Below are positions 1 to 5,829 of a stretch of 6,178 nucleotides of DNA, piece by piece. Source of the DNA: Fusobacteriaceae bacterium (GTDB lineage: Bacteria; Fusobacteriota; Fusobacteriia; Fusobacteriales; Fusobacteriaceae); contig DAOUPY010000098.1 in assembly GCA_030625925.1 (NCBI GenBank), positions 1 through 6,178 on the forward strand. The letters run 5' to 3'. The position numbers and the translations under genes are program-made. The notes beneath the pieces were generated by a model. It had not been told where the DNA came from and ran no database searches. It saw only the letters and a program-made list of their open reading frames with translations. The stretch's first letter is position 1, and each line of letters opens with the position of its first letter.

Positions 1-949
1 TACGTATTTTTTTATTGTCAAAAGGTGCTATACCACAGTTTATAGCAACGATTAGTCCTGCATCAGGCTTAACTATTTCAGGTGTCATATTTGAATCATT
101 ATTCACTATTTCATACTGATCTTGAGGTATCTCCTCTGCAAATTGAAACTCTCCAGTTTGAATCCCTGCAAGTCTTGTAGACTGTTCAGGCACTGATTTT
201 ATTATTATTTTATCTGCATATGCAACCCTTTTCCCTGTGTATCCTGATGCCGGTTCTTTTCTTGCAACATAATTTTCAAACTTTTCTAATCTAACCTCTT
301 GATCCGGAATCCACTTTATAAATTTATATGGTCCTGTTCCGATATGTTCACTCATTATATTATCACCGAATTTTTCTATAAGTTCCTTTGGTCTTATAAC
401 AAGTTTTTGATTTGAGACATAAGATCCCAAAACACTGATAAAGGGAGCATAAGCTCTCTTAAATATGAATTTAAGTTCATATGGTCCAGTTACTTCAAGT
501 TTGTCAAAGTATGGAGCAATCATATTACCTGCTTCATTATTATTAATCCATCTGTTAAATGAAGCTTCTACGTCTTCAGAGGTCATTTCTTTTCCATTGT
601 GGAAAAGGATCCCCTCTCGAAGTTTTACATCATAAACTTTACCATTTTTTTCGATCTCATAGCTCTTAGCTAGATATGGCTGTGGCTCATAATTTGCATC
701 AAATTCAAACAGACCTTCGTATACATGATTCATTATTGAAGATGTAACCCAAGATGTAGATTTATCACTGTCAAGATGAGGAGGTGTCATTTTTTGTGCC
801 ACCACTATAGTTCCCCCAAATTTACTATCCTTTCCTGAAACCTGTTTATCATTTCCTCCATCTTTTTCTGAAGAGCATGCCACAAAAATTGAAGCAATAA
901 TTAGTGTTAAAACAAAATTTAAAATTGTTTTAATTTTTTTATTTATCAT
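1..949 (-). CDS. Peptide/nickel-type ABC transporter substrate-binding lipoprotein, copy 1 (3' end beyond the window)
   Basis: This is an open frame of 316 codons that runs off the left edge, so the C-terminal part is missing. It encodes an extracytoplasmic solute-binding protein of family 5 (SBP_bac_5, Dpp/Opp/Nik type) that should deliver ligand to the permease encoded to the right. The N-terminus is a lipoprotein signal: basic residues 4-7, a hydrophobic stretch 9-24, and lipobox FVAC with the lipidated Cys at residue 25. Family hallmarks follow: VYEGLFEFD (76-84), a GILFHNGKEMTSEDV block (113-127), and GTGPYKF (204-210). The start is the ATG at 949, with AAGGGGG ten bases upstream. Aligned by hand without gaps, it differs from the complete copy at 1973-3592 at about 58 of 316 positions, roughly 82% identity. 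The frame is intact throughout, so it is probably functional. The specific ligand is unknown. Confidence 0.93.
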   Translation of the reverse strand, partial: MINKKIKTILNFVLTLIIASIFVACSSEKDGGNDKQVSGKDSKFGGTIVVAQKMTPPHLDSDKSTSWVTSSIMNHVYEGLFEFDANYEPQPYLAKSYEIEKNGKVYDVKLREGILFHNGKEMTSEDVEASFNRWINNNEAGNMIAPYFDKLEVTGPYELKFIFKRAYAPFISVLGSYVSNQKLVIRPKELIEKFGDNIMSEHIGTGPYKFIKWIPDQEVRLEKFENYVARKEPASGYTGKRVAYADKIIIKSVPEQSTRLAGIQTGEFQFAEEIPQDQYEIVNNDSNMTPEIVKPDAGLIVAINCGIAPFDNKKIR

Positions 950-1039
950 TTTCTTTTTTCCCCCTTATATTTTTTATATACTTAATCATAAAATATTTAA
1001 CTTGAATCTATTAAAATTTATTTGCTAAATGTTACCTTA
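950..1039 (-). promoter_or_regulatory. Duplicated leader of binding-protein copy 1, with possible promoter
   Basis: This is the short gap between the DUF169 stop and copy 1. It holds the AAGGGGG ribosome binding site (960-966) and an AT-rich stretch that resembles the leader of the complete copy (3593-3659). Both leaders contain TTTTATGAT; here TATGAT is at 985-990 on the minus strand, 36 bases before the start codon, where a -10 box would fit. I see no good -35 box at 16-18 bases, so the promoter call is weak. Conservation could simply reflect recent duplication. No terminator-like hairpin is visible, so read-through from DUF169 is also possible. Confidence 0.25.
1011..1031 (-). other. Remnant of the DppF-type gene 3' end (duplication scar)
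   Basis: These 21 bases match 3660-3680, the last codons and stop of the DppF-type ATPase gene, at 18 of 21 positions. Read on the minus strand, the scar would encode HLANKF-stop, against HLVDKF-stop in the true gene. It is not joined to any ORF and lies just after the DUF169 stop. Similarity to the ATPase gene fades upstream of about 1031. I read it as the left end of a duplicated segment that carried the tail of the ATPase gene, the leader and the binding-protein gene. The length is short, but it is collinear with the duplicated leader and gene next to it, which makes chance unlikely. Confidence 0.65.
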
Positions 1040-1861
1040 CTATTCTTCTCTTTTTTTAAAATATGCAAAATCAGGCTTATTCATATTATCTCCATAATGT
1101 TTATTGTATATAATTTCAACATCGGAAACTCCTTGAGTATTTAGCTTTTCCTCTATCACTTTTTTGGTCAAATTAGGTTCCGTTGGTGTAACTGTTTTAC
1201 AAAGCCCGTCTACCATTTCCAAAAATTTTCGAAGTGGTATCCCTATTCCAATCTCATCTTCATTAAAGCCACTTCTACGGGTTCCTACACATAGGAGGGA
1301 AATATTAATATCATTTGTAGCATATGGATGTGCTGTACATTCAGCACACATGGCTTGGCTTCCTATGAACTTATATCCTGCATGGGTTCCATATTTATAG
1401 GCGTGACCTTGGATAAGTCTCATTGAATTAAATGTATTTGTAGCAATAATAACTATATGGGGTTCAATATTAAATTCCTCTAGGGGCATGATTTCCACAC
1501 CATAGGATTTATGATTGCATTTTGAGATACTATCAGTAACCTCCTTTGCTGTAGGCATATCCTGGTATAGACCGCATTCTCCGTAATAATGTCCCGAAGT
1601 ATACCTGTCATCCATGTCTACAATTCCAAGAACTCTAGCTGCAGCAAAACATCCAAAATTATCAAAATCTGCCTTGATCTTATCACCATTCATTGCACGG
1701 TTAATCATTCGACAGTAAGGTATCTTTCCTTTTATTTTTTCTGCCTGAGCCTTTTCAAACTCCTCCTTTGTAAATAAAAACCTAACTCCTACTACCTTTC
1801 TTTTTAAATCTAATACACAATTCATTTTTTTTACCACATCTATATATATTTCTTTTTCCAT
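1040..1861 (-). CDS. DUF169-family protein (COG2043) of unknown function
   Basis: The product is 273 residues with no signal peptide or membrane segment, so it is probably cytoplasmic. It has the DUF169 (PF02596) layout. Numbered from the chosen start, an opening VVGVRFLFTKEEF lies near residues 23-35, and YCRMINRAMNGDKI (49-62) and FGCFAAARVLG (69-79) follow. A central MRLIQGHAYKYG is at 147-158. A C-terminal CAECTAHPY (172-180) leads into a Cys-191 segment and a GIGIPLRKFLEMVDGL block (205-220). There are nine cysteines, including a CxxC pair, which fits metal, cofactor or thiol chemistry, but no role is established for the family. The start is the ATG at 1861, with AAAGGAGAG nine bases upstream. 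The 17-codon TTG extension to 1912 has no ribosome binding site and would translate an inverted repeat. Its position between two binding-protein genes suggests a job linked to the imported compound; that is inference. Confidence 0.88.
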   Translation of the reverse strand: MEKEIYIDVVKKMNCVLDLKRKVVGVRFLFTKEEFEKAQAEKIKGKIPYCRMINRAMNGDKIKADFDNFGCFAAARVLGIVDMDDRYTSGHYYGECGLYQDMPTAKEVTDSISKCNHKSYGVEIMPLEEFNIEPHIVIIATNTFNSMRLIQGHAYKYGTHAGYKFIGSQAMCAECTAHPYATNDINISLLCVGTRRSGFNEDEIGIGIPLRKFLEMVDGLCKTVTPTEPNLTKKVIEEKLNTQGVSDVEIIYNKHYGDNMNKPDFAYFKKREE

Positions 1862-1870
1862 GAAAATTAA

Positions 1871-1879
1871 CTCTCCTTT
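1871..1879 (-). promoter_or_regulatory. Ribosome binding site that sets the DUF169 start
   Basis: AAAGGAGAG on the minus strand is a strong Shine-Dalgarno match, nine bases from the ATG at 1861. It lies inside the longer ORF that begins with TTG at 1912, so it argues for the shorter protein. Confidence 0.85.
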
Positions 1880-1886
1880 AATAAAT

Positions 1887-1908
1887 GAAAGATCTTCGAT
1901 GATCTTTC
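1887..1908. repeat. Perfect 8-bp inverted repeat upstream of DUF169
   Basis: GAAAGATC and GATCTTTC are exact reverse complements separated by a six-base loop (TTCGAT on the plus strand). The repeat ends eight bases before the DUF169 ribosome binding site. No T-run follows on either strand, so it is not a typical terminator. It could be an operator for a dimeric regulator, or a 5' stem that affects mRNA stability or translation of DUF169. There is no direct evidence of function. Confidence 0.5.
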
Positions 1909-1928
1909 TCAATAAATAAACAAATTTT

Positions 1929-1957
1929 AAGGGAACTGCGGTATTAGCTGTCCCCTT
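1929..1957 (-). terminator. Imperfect hairpin after the complete binding-protein gene, possible weak terminator
   Basis: On the minus strand, AAGGGGAC pairs with GTTCCCTT over eight positions with one G-T wobble. The 13-base loop can close further through two G-C pairs beyond a mismatch. It starts 16 bases after the binding-protein stop codon. What follows is AAAATTTGTTTATTTATT rather than a clean U-tract, so termination would be partial at best. A 3' stabilising stem for the abundant binding-protein mRNA is an equally good reading. Confidence 0.42.
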
Positions 1958-1972
1958 TAATTAAATCAAATT

Positions 1973-3592
1973 CTATTTTTTTTCTATCCACGTATTCCAA
2001 AAGAACGGCTGGCAAAAAGTTTTATATCCTTTCAGATTCTGATTTCTAGCATGCATTCTACTAAATTCAAAAGTTTTTATATAAGGAAGAGTTTCCCAGG
2101 TTTTACTATAAAATTCCTTGACTATTTCAAACCTCTTTTTCTTATCTGTTTCCTTCATCATCCTTGCAAATATCTCATCCATAGCGTGAGAATCATCATC
2201 ATCCCAATTTGAAACCCATGCATTTGTTCCTGTCCATGCTCCATTAACCTGTGGGTCTGGGCATGCTTGGTGAAAGATTGAGAGATTTACATTCCATCCC
2301 TTTTTCTTAAAACGTCTTTCAACAACTGTAGGTCTATCAAAAAGCTCTAACTCTACATTGAATCCTGCTTTTTCAAGCTGTGCCTTAAGTGCTATAGCTC
2401 CATACTTTTCAACCTTATCATCCTGCCCGTTTAATAATACTATAGGTGTACCATCATAACCGGCTTCTTTAAGAAGATCTTTAGCTTTTTGAGGATCATA
2501 GTTATTATATATTCCTGCTGCTGAATTTTCTTCATACCACACTGTTCCTTTAGGATATAGACTCCCGTCTACACTCCAAAATTTTTCATTTCCTATTACT
2601 GTTCTTCCAAATTCCTCCATATCTATTGCATATGCAAGGGCTCTTCGCATTTTTTTATTGTCAAAAGGTGGTGTTCCGCAGTTTATTATGACCATTAATC
2701 CTGCATCAGGTTTAACTATTTCAGGTGTCAGATTTGAATCGTTATTTACTATTTCATACTGATCCTGAGGTATCTCTTCCGCAAATTGAAATTCTCCAGT
2801 TTGAACCCCCGCAAGTCTTGTAGCCTGTTCAGAAACTGATTTTATTATTATTTTATCTGCGTAGGCTGTCCTCTTCCCGGCAAAACCTGATACTGGTTTA
2901 TCATTTGGAACATAATTGTCAAATCTCTCTAGAACAACCTGCTGATCCTGGATCCACTCTATAAATTTATATGGTCCCGTTCCTATGTGTTCTCTTATTA
3001 TATTATCACCGTATTTTTCTATTAGTTCCTTTGGTCTTACAACAAATTTTTGATTTGAAACATAAGATCCCAAAACACTGATGAAAGGAGCATAAGCTTC
3101 CTTGAATATAAATTTAAGTTCATATGGATTAATTACTTCAAGTTTATCAAAATATGGAGCGATCATATTCCCTCCTTGGTTGTTTTTCATCCATCTATTA
3201 AATGAAGCCTTTACATCTTCAGTAGTCATTTCCTTCCCATTATGGAAAAGAACTCCTTTTCTAAGTTTTACTGTATAAACTTTACCATTTTCTTCGACTT
3301 TATAGCTCTCAGCCAGATATGGCTGGGGCTCATAATTTGCATCAAATTCAAATAGTCCTTCGTAAACATGATTCATTATTTCAGATATTTCCCAAGCTGT
3401 AGACTTATCAGAATCAAGGTTAGGAGGTGTCATTTTTTGTGCTACCACTATGATCCCACCGAATTTATTGTCTTTTCCTGAAACTTGTTTTTCATTTTCC
3501 CCGTCTTTTTCTGAAGAACATGCCACAAAAACTGCAGCGATAATCATTGTTAAAACAAAATTTAAAATTGTTTTAATTCTTTTGTTTTTCAT
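1973..3592 (-). CDS. Peptide/nickel-type ABC transporter substrate-binding lipoprotein, copy 2 (complete)
   Basis: This is a 539-residue solute-binding protein of family 5, the normal length for DppA/OppA-type proteins. It should bind ligand outside the membrane and pass it to the permease. Residues 5-24 form a lipoprotein signal with lipobox FVAC, lipidated Cys at 25, and a hydrophilic linker follows. Family blocks are visible: VYEGLFEFD (76-84), GVLFHNGKEMTTEDV (113-127), GTGPYKFIEW (204-213), and MRRALAYAIDMEEF in the middle. The aromatic-rich C-terminus has WTGTNAWVSNW and ends WNTWIEKK. An ATG six bases upstream (3598) is in frame. The ATG at 3592 is preferred because it lies ten bases from AAGGGGG, the same spacing as in the paralogue at 949, whereas 3598 is only four bases away. 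The gene follows the DppF-type ATPase by 67 bases. Dipeptide, oligopeptide, nickel-chelate and heme binders share this fold, so the ligand stays open. Confidence 0.95.
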   Translation of the reverse strand: MKNKRIKTILNFVLTMIIAAVFVACSSEKDGENEKQVSGKDNKFGGIIVVAQKMTPPNLDSDKSTAWEISEIMNHVYEGLFEFDANYEPQPYLAESYKVEENGKVYTVKLRKGVLFHNGKEMTTEDVKASFNRWMKNNQGGNMIAPYFDKLEVINPYELKFIFKEAYAPFISVLGSYVSNQKFVVRPKELIEKYGDNIIREHIGTGPYKFIEWIQDQQVVLERFDNYVPNDKPVSGFAGKRTAYADKIIIKSVSEQATRLAGVQTGEFQFAEEIPQDQYEIVNNDSNLTPEIVKPDAGLMVIINCGTPPFDNKKMRRALAYAIDMEEFGRTVIGNEKFWSVDGSLYPKGTVWYEENSAAGIYNNYDPQKAKDLLKEAGYDGTPIVLLNGQDDKVEKYGAIALKAQLEKAGFNVELELFDRPTVVERRFKKKGWNVNLSIFHQACPDPQVNGAWTGTNAWVSNWDDDDSHAMDEIFARMMKETDKKKRFEIVKEFYSKTWETLPYIKTFEFSRMHARNQNLKGYKTFCQPFFWNTWIEKK

Positions 3593-3659
3593 TTTCATTT
3601 TTCCCCCTTGTATTTATTTTTTATTTATAACCGATCATAAAAGTTCTAAATTAAATTTA
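3593..3659 (-). promoter_or_regulatory. Leader of binding-protein copy 2, with possible promoter
   Basis: This gap separates the DppF-type stop from the binding-protein start. It holds the AAGGGGG ribosome binding site (3603-3609) and TTTTATGAT, with TATGAT at 3634-3639, 42 bases before the ATG. The same motif occurs in the copy 1 leader. An internal promoter would fit the usual need for more binding protein than ATPase, but no convincing -35 box is present. A second AT-rich box, TATAAA, lies just downstream, which shows how little such matches mean here. Confidence 0.25.
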
Positions 3660-4631
3660 TTAAAATTTATCGACTAAATGACAGGCTGTAAAATGATCTT
3701 TTTTATTTATTTTTAATTCCGGTTCTATCTTTTTACATATTTCTTTAGCATGGATACATCTCATATGAAATCTGCATCCTTTAGGAATATCTAAAGGATT
3801 CGGCATATCCCCCTTTAATATTATCCTTTCTTTTTTTATATCTGGATCGGGAATTGGGATTGCAGAAATTAAGGCCTGGGTATAAGGATGTCTAGGTTCA
3901 TTAAAAATATTTTCTGTAGAGGTAATCTCTACTATTTTTCCTAGATACATAACTCCTACCCTGTCACTTATGTGTTTTACTACTGAGAGATCATGAGATA
4001 TAAACATATAGGTAAGACCCAGTTCGTCTTTTAAATCATTCAATAGATTTATTATCTGACTCTGTATAGATACATCCAAAGCAGATACTGCTTCATCACA
4101 TATTACCAATTTTGGTTTTAATATTAAGGCTCTGGCAATACAGATTCTCTGCCTCTGCCCTCCGGAAAATTCATGGGGATATTTTTTTAAATGATATTTA
4201 TCTAATCCAACCAGTCGAATTATTTCTTCTACCCTCTTATTTATTTCACGATGGTCTTTCATTCCATGCATCTTGAGAGGTTCCCCTATAAGTTCCCCTA
4301 CTCTCATTCTGGGATTCAAAGATGCAAAGGGATCCTGAAATACTATCTGCATATCTCTTCTAATCTCTCTCATTTTTATTTTTGAAAGAGACAATATATC
4401 GTTTCCGTCAAAATAAACCTTTCCTGAATCTGCATCTAAAAGCCTCAATATAACTCTTCCCAGAGTGGATTTCCCGCAGCCTGATTCTCCTACTATTCCC
4501 AGAATTTCACCCTTTTTTATGTCAAAACTCACCTCATCCAGTGCTTTTACTTTTTTATTTGTTTTAAAAAATAACCCTTCTGAGGCTGAAAAACTTTTAG
4601 AAACATTTTCTATCTTAAGCAGAGTATTCAT
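3660..4631 (-). CDS. dppF: DppF/OppF-type ABC transporter ATP-binding protein
   Basis: This 323-residue cytoplasmic ATPase is the second of the pair that powers the importer. Motifs are complete: Walker A GESGCGKST (48-56), Q-loop Gln 99, signature FSGGQRQR (155-162), Walker B LVICDE with catalytic Glu 180, D-loop SALD (183-186), and switch His 213. The C-terminal oligo_HPY region (HPYTQAL near 248-254) carries Cys 286, 292, 299 and 317, the pattern associated with an iron-sulfur site in Dpp/Opp ATPases. The QDPFASLNPRM stretch and the long linker before Walker A are typical of the F-type subunit. The start is the ATG at 4631, six bases from GGAGG. A TTG at 4646 would add five residues but overlaps that ribosome binding site. 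The first 17 bases overlap the end of the DppD-type gene, which implies translational coupling. The Dpp name is by family resemblance only. Confidence 0.95.
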   Translation of the reverse strand: MNTLLKIENVSKSFSASEGLFFKTNKKVKALDEVSFDIKKGEILGIVGESGCGKSTLGRVILRLLDADSGKVYFDGNDILSLSKIKMREIRRDMQIVFQDPFASLNPRMRVGELIGEPLKMHGMKDHREINKRVEEIIRLVGLDKYHLKKYPHEFSGGQRQRICIARALILKPKLVICDEAVSALDVSIQSQIINLLNDLKDELGLTYMFISHDLSVVKHISDRVGVMYLGKIVEITSTENIFNEPRHPYTQALISAIPIPDPDIKKERIILKGDMPNPLDIPKGCRFHMRCIHAKEICKKIEPELKINKKDHFTACHLVDKF

Positions 4632-5616
4632 CGTTGACCTCCTCAATATATTCCTGTGTTTCCATCCAGCAGCTCAGAGATCGATCCTCCATGTTCAAAA
4701 GGGGTGGTTCTGAGTTCTTACATATTTCTTTTGCAAATTCACATCTGGGACTAAACCGGCATCCCTTAGGAAATTCTGTAGGTTTTGGTACTGTCCCCTC
4801 TATTGTATTTAATCTTTTATTTTCATTGTTTAAAGACGGCATTGATGAAAGAAGTCCGCTGGTATAGGGATGTTTTGGATCTTTAAAAATATCTTTAACC
4901 CCTGCTGACTCCACTACCTTACCTGCATACATAACTATAACTTTTTCTGCCATTTCAGCTACTACACCTAAATCATGGGTTATTAAAAGCATGGATGTTC
5001 CAATTTCATCTTTCATATTTTTTATAAGATCAAGAATTTGTGCCTGTACAGTCACGTCTAAGGCTGTAGTCGGCTCATCTGCAATTATTAATTTTGGTCT
5101 GCAGGCCAGAGCCATTGCAATTATCACCCTTTGTCTCATCCCTCCAGACATTTGATGTGGGTATTGTTTTGCCCTCTCCTCTGGAGAAGATATTCCGACT
5201 ATCCTGAGTAATTCAACTGCTTTTTCAAGACCTTCTTTTCTCTTCATTCCCTGATGAAGCTCAAATACTTCACTGAGCTGTCTGCCAATTGTATATACTG
5301 GATTTAAAGAAGTCATAGGTTCTTGAAATATCATGGATATCTCATTCCCTCTTATATTTCTCATTTCTTTTTTAGATTTTTCAAATAAATTGTTTCCTTC
5401 AAATATTATTTCTCCACCTTCTATCTTTCCTGGAGGAGATGGAATACAGCCCAATATACTCAGAGCAGTAATACTTTTTCCGCTTCCTGATTCACCTACT
5501 ATGGCAACAGTTTCTCCTTTTTTCACACAAAAACTGATATCATCTACTGCAGGTATTACCTCCTGATTTTTATAAAAGTAGGTTTTTAAATTTTTTATCT
5601 CCAATAATTTGTCCAT
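4615..5616 (-). CDS. dppD: DppD/OppD-type ABC transporter ATP-binding protein
   Basis: This 333-residue cytoplasmic ATPase is the partner of the DppF-type subunit. It contains Walker A GESGSGKS (41-48), Q-loop Gln 98 in MIFQEPMTSLNP, signature MSGGMRQR (156-163), Walker B LIIADE with Glu 181, D-loop TALD (184-187), and switch His 214. The SGGMRQR form of the signature and PPGKIEGGEI near 61-70 are typical of D-type subunits. The C-terminal oligo_HPY region (HPYTSGLL, 249-256) is followed by Cys 286, 292, 299 and 316, spaced as in the partner. The start is the ATG at 5616, preceded by AAGGGAG four bases away. It lies 28 bases after the small-protein stop and overlaps the DppF-type start at its other end, as expected within one operon. 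A peptide importer is the likeliest role; nickel or other family substrates are not excluded. Confidence 0.95.
   Translation of the reverse strand: MDKLLEIKNLKTYFYKNQEVIPAVDDISFCVKKGETVAIVGESGSGKSITALSILGCIPSPPGKIEGGEIIFEGNNLFEKSKKEMRNIRGNEISMIFQEPMTSLNPVYTIGRQLSEVFELHQGMKRKEGLEKAVELLRIVGISSPEERAKQYPHQMSGGMRQRVIIAMALACRPKLIIADEPTTALDVTVQAQILDLIKNMKDEIGTSMLLITHDLGVVAEMAEKVIVMYAGKVVESAGVKDIFKDPKHPYTSGLLSSMPSLNNENKRLNTIEGTVPKPTEFPKGCRFSPRCEFAKEICKNSEPPLLNMEDRSLSCWMETQEYIEEVNDEYSA
4636..4644 (-). promoter_or_regulatory. Ribosome binding site inside the DppD-type gene that sets the DppF start
   Basis: GAGGAGGTC on the minus strand is a near-ideal Shine-Dalgarno sequence. Its GGAGG core (4638-4642) is six bases from the ATG at 4631. 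It lies within the last codons of the upstream ATPase gene, so ribosomes finishing that gene can start the next. Confidence 0.88.
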
Positions 5617-5644
5617 TTTTCTCCCTTCATTTCTACGAACTTTC

Positions 5645-5812
5645 TTAAAATAAGATACTTAACAGCATAAAAACTGCCATTATTCCCAGCATGGTGCAGA
5701 TAATAATAGGAGCTATTATTGAAAATGCCGCTACTGCAAGGACGACAACATCCTTCATCCCTATATCGTTTTTATTATTTCTTTCACTTGAGTCTTCATA
5801 TTTCACTTTCAT
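5645..5812 (-). CDS. 55-residue hydrophobic small protein, probable membrane peptide
   Basis: I do not recognise this protein. It runs from ATG 5812 to TAA 5645 with a strong ribosome binding site, AAAGGAGAG (5817-5825), five bases beyond its end to the ATG. The first 20 residues are polar and charged (Lys 2 and 4, Glu 6, Asp 7, Glu 10, Arg 11, Lys 14, Asp 16, Lys 20). Residues 22-55 are almost wholly hydrophobic, with Pro 35 and Cys 39 in the middle and Gly 43. That fits one long transmembrane helix, or two short ones broken near Pro 35, with the charged end probably cytoplasmic. It sits 17 bases after the permease gene and 28 before the DppD-type gene, so it is very likely co-transcribed with them. 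It might be a small accessory subunit of the transporter, but co-location is the only evidence. A chance ORF is less likely given the ribosome binding site and the exact fit into the gap. Confidence 0.75.
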   Translation of the reverse strand: MKVKYEDSSERNNKNDIGMKDVVVLAVAAFSIIAPIIICTMLGIMAVFMLLSILF

Positions 5813-5829
5813 GTTTCTCTCCTTTAAAT

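Noticed and set aside
1..949. Copy 1 as a pseudogene
   Set aside because: The frame is open with no stops or frameshifts over 316 codons, and signal peptide, lipobox and ribosome binding site are intact; it is only cut by the window edge.
1164..1777. Plus-strand ORFs of 78 and 62 codons within the DUF169 gene
   Set aside because: They lie wholly opposite a well-supported gene, lack good ribosome binding sites, and show no recognisable domain; they are antisense shadows.
1887..1908. Rho-independent terminator
   Set aside because: The stem is only 8 bp and half A-T, and no T-run follows on either strand; recorded as an inverted repeat instead.
1913..1972. Promoter for DUF169 (TTGATT and TAATAC with 17 bases between)
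   Set aside because: The -10 match is poor (about three of six) and overlaps the hairpin; such matches are expected by chance in AT-rich DNA.
3450..5566. Plus-strand ORFs of 75-82 codons opposite the binding-protein and ATPase genes
   Set aside because: They are antisense to conserved family proteins and read as low-complexity, serine- and phenylalanine-rich translations of the complementary strand.
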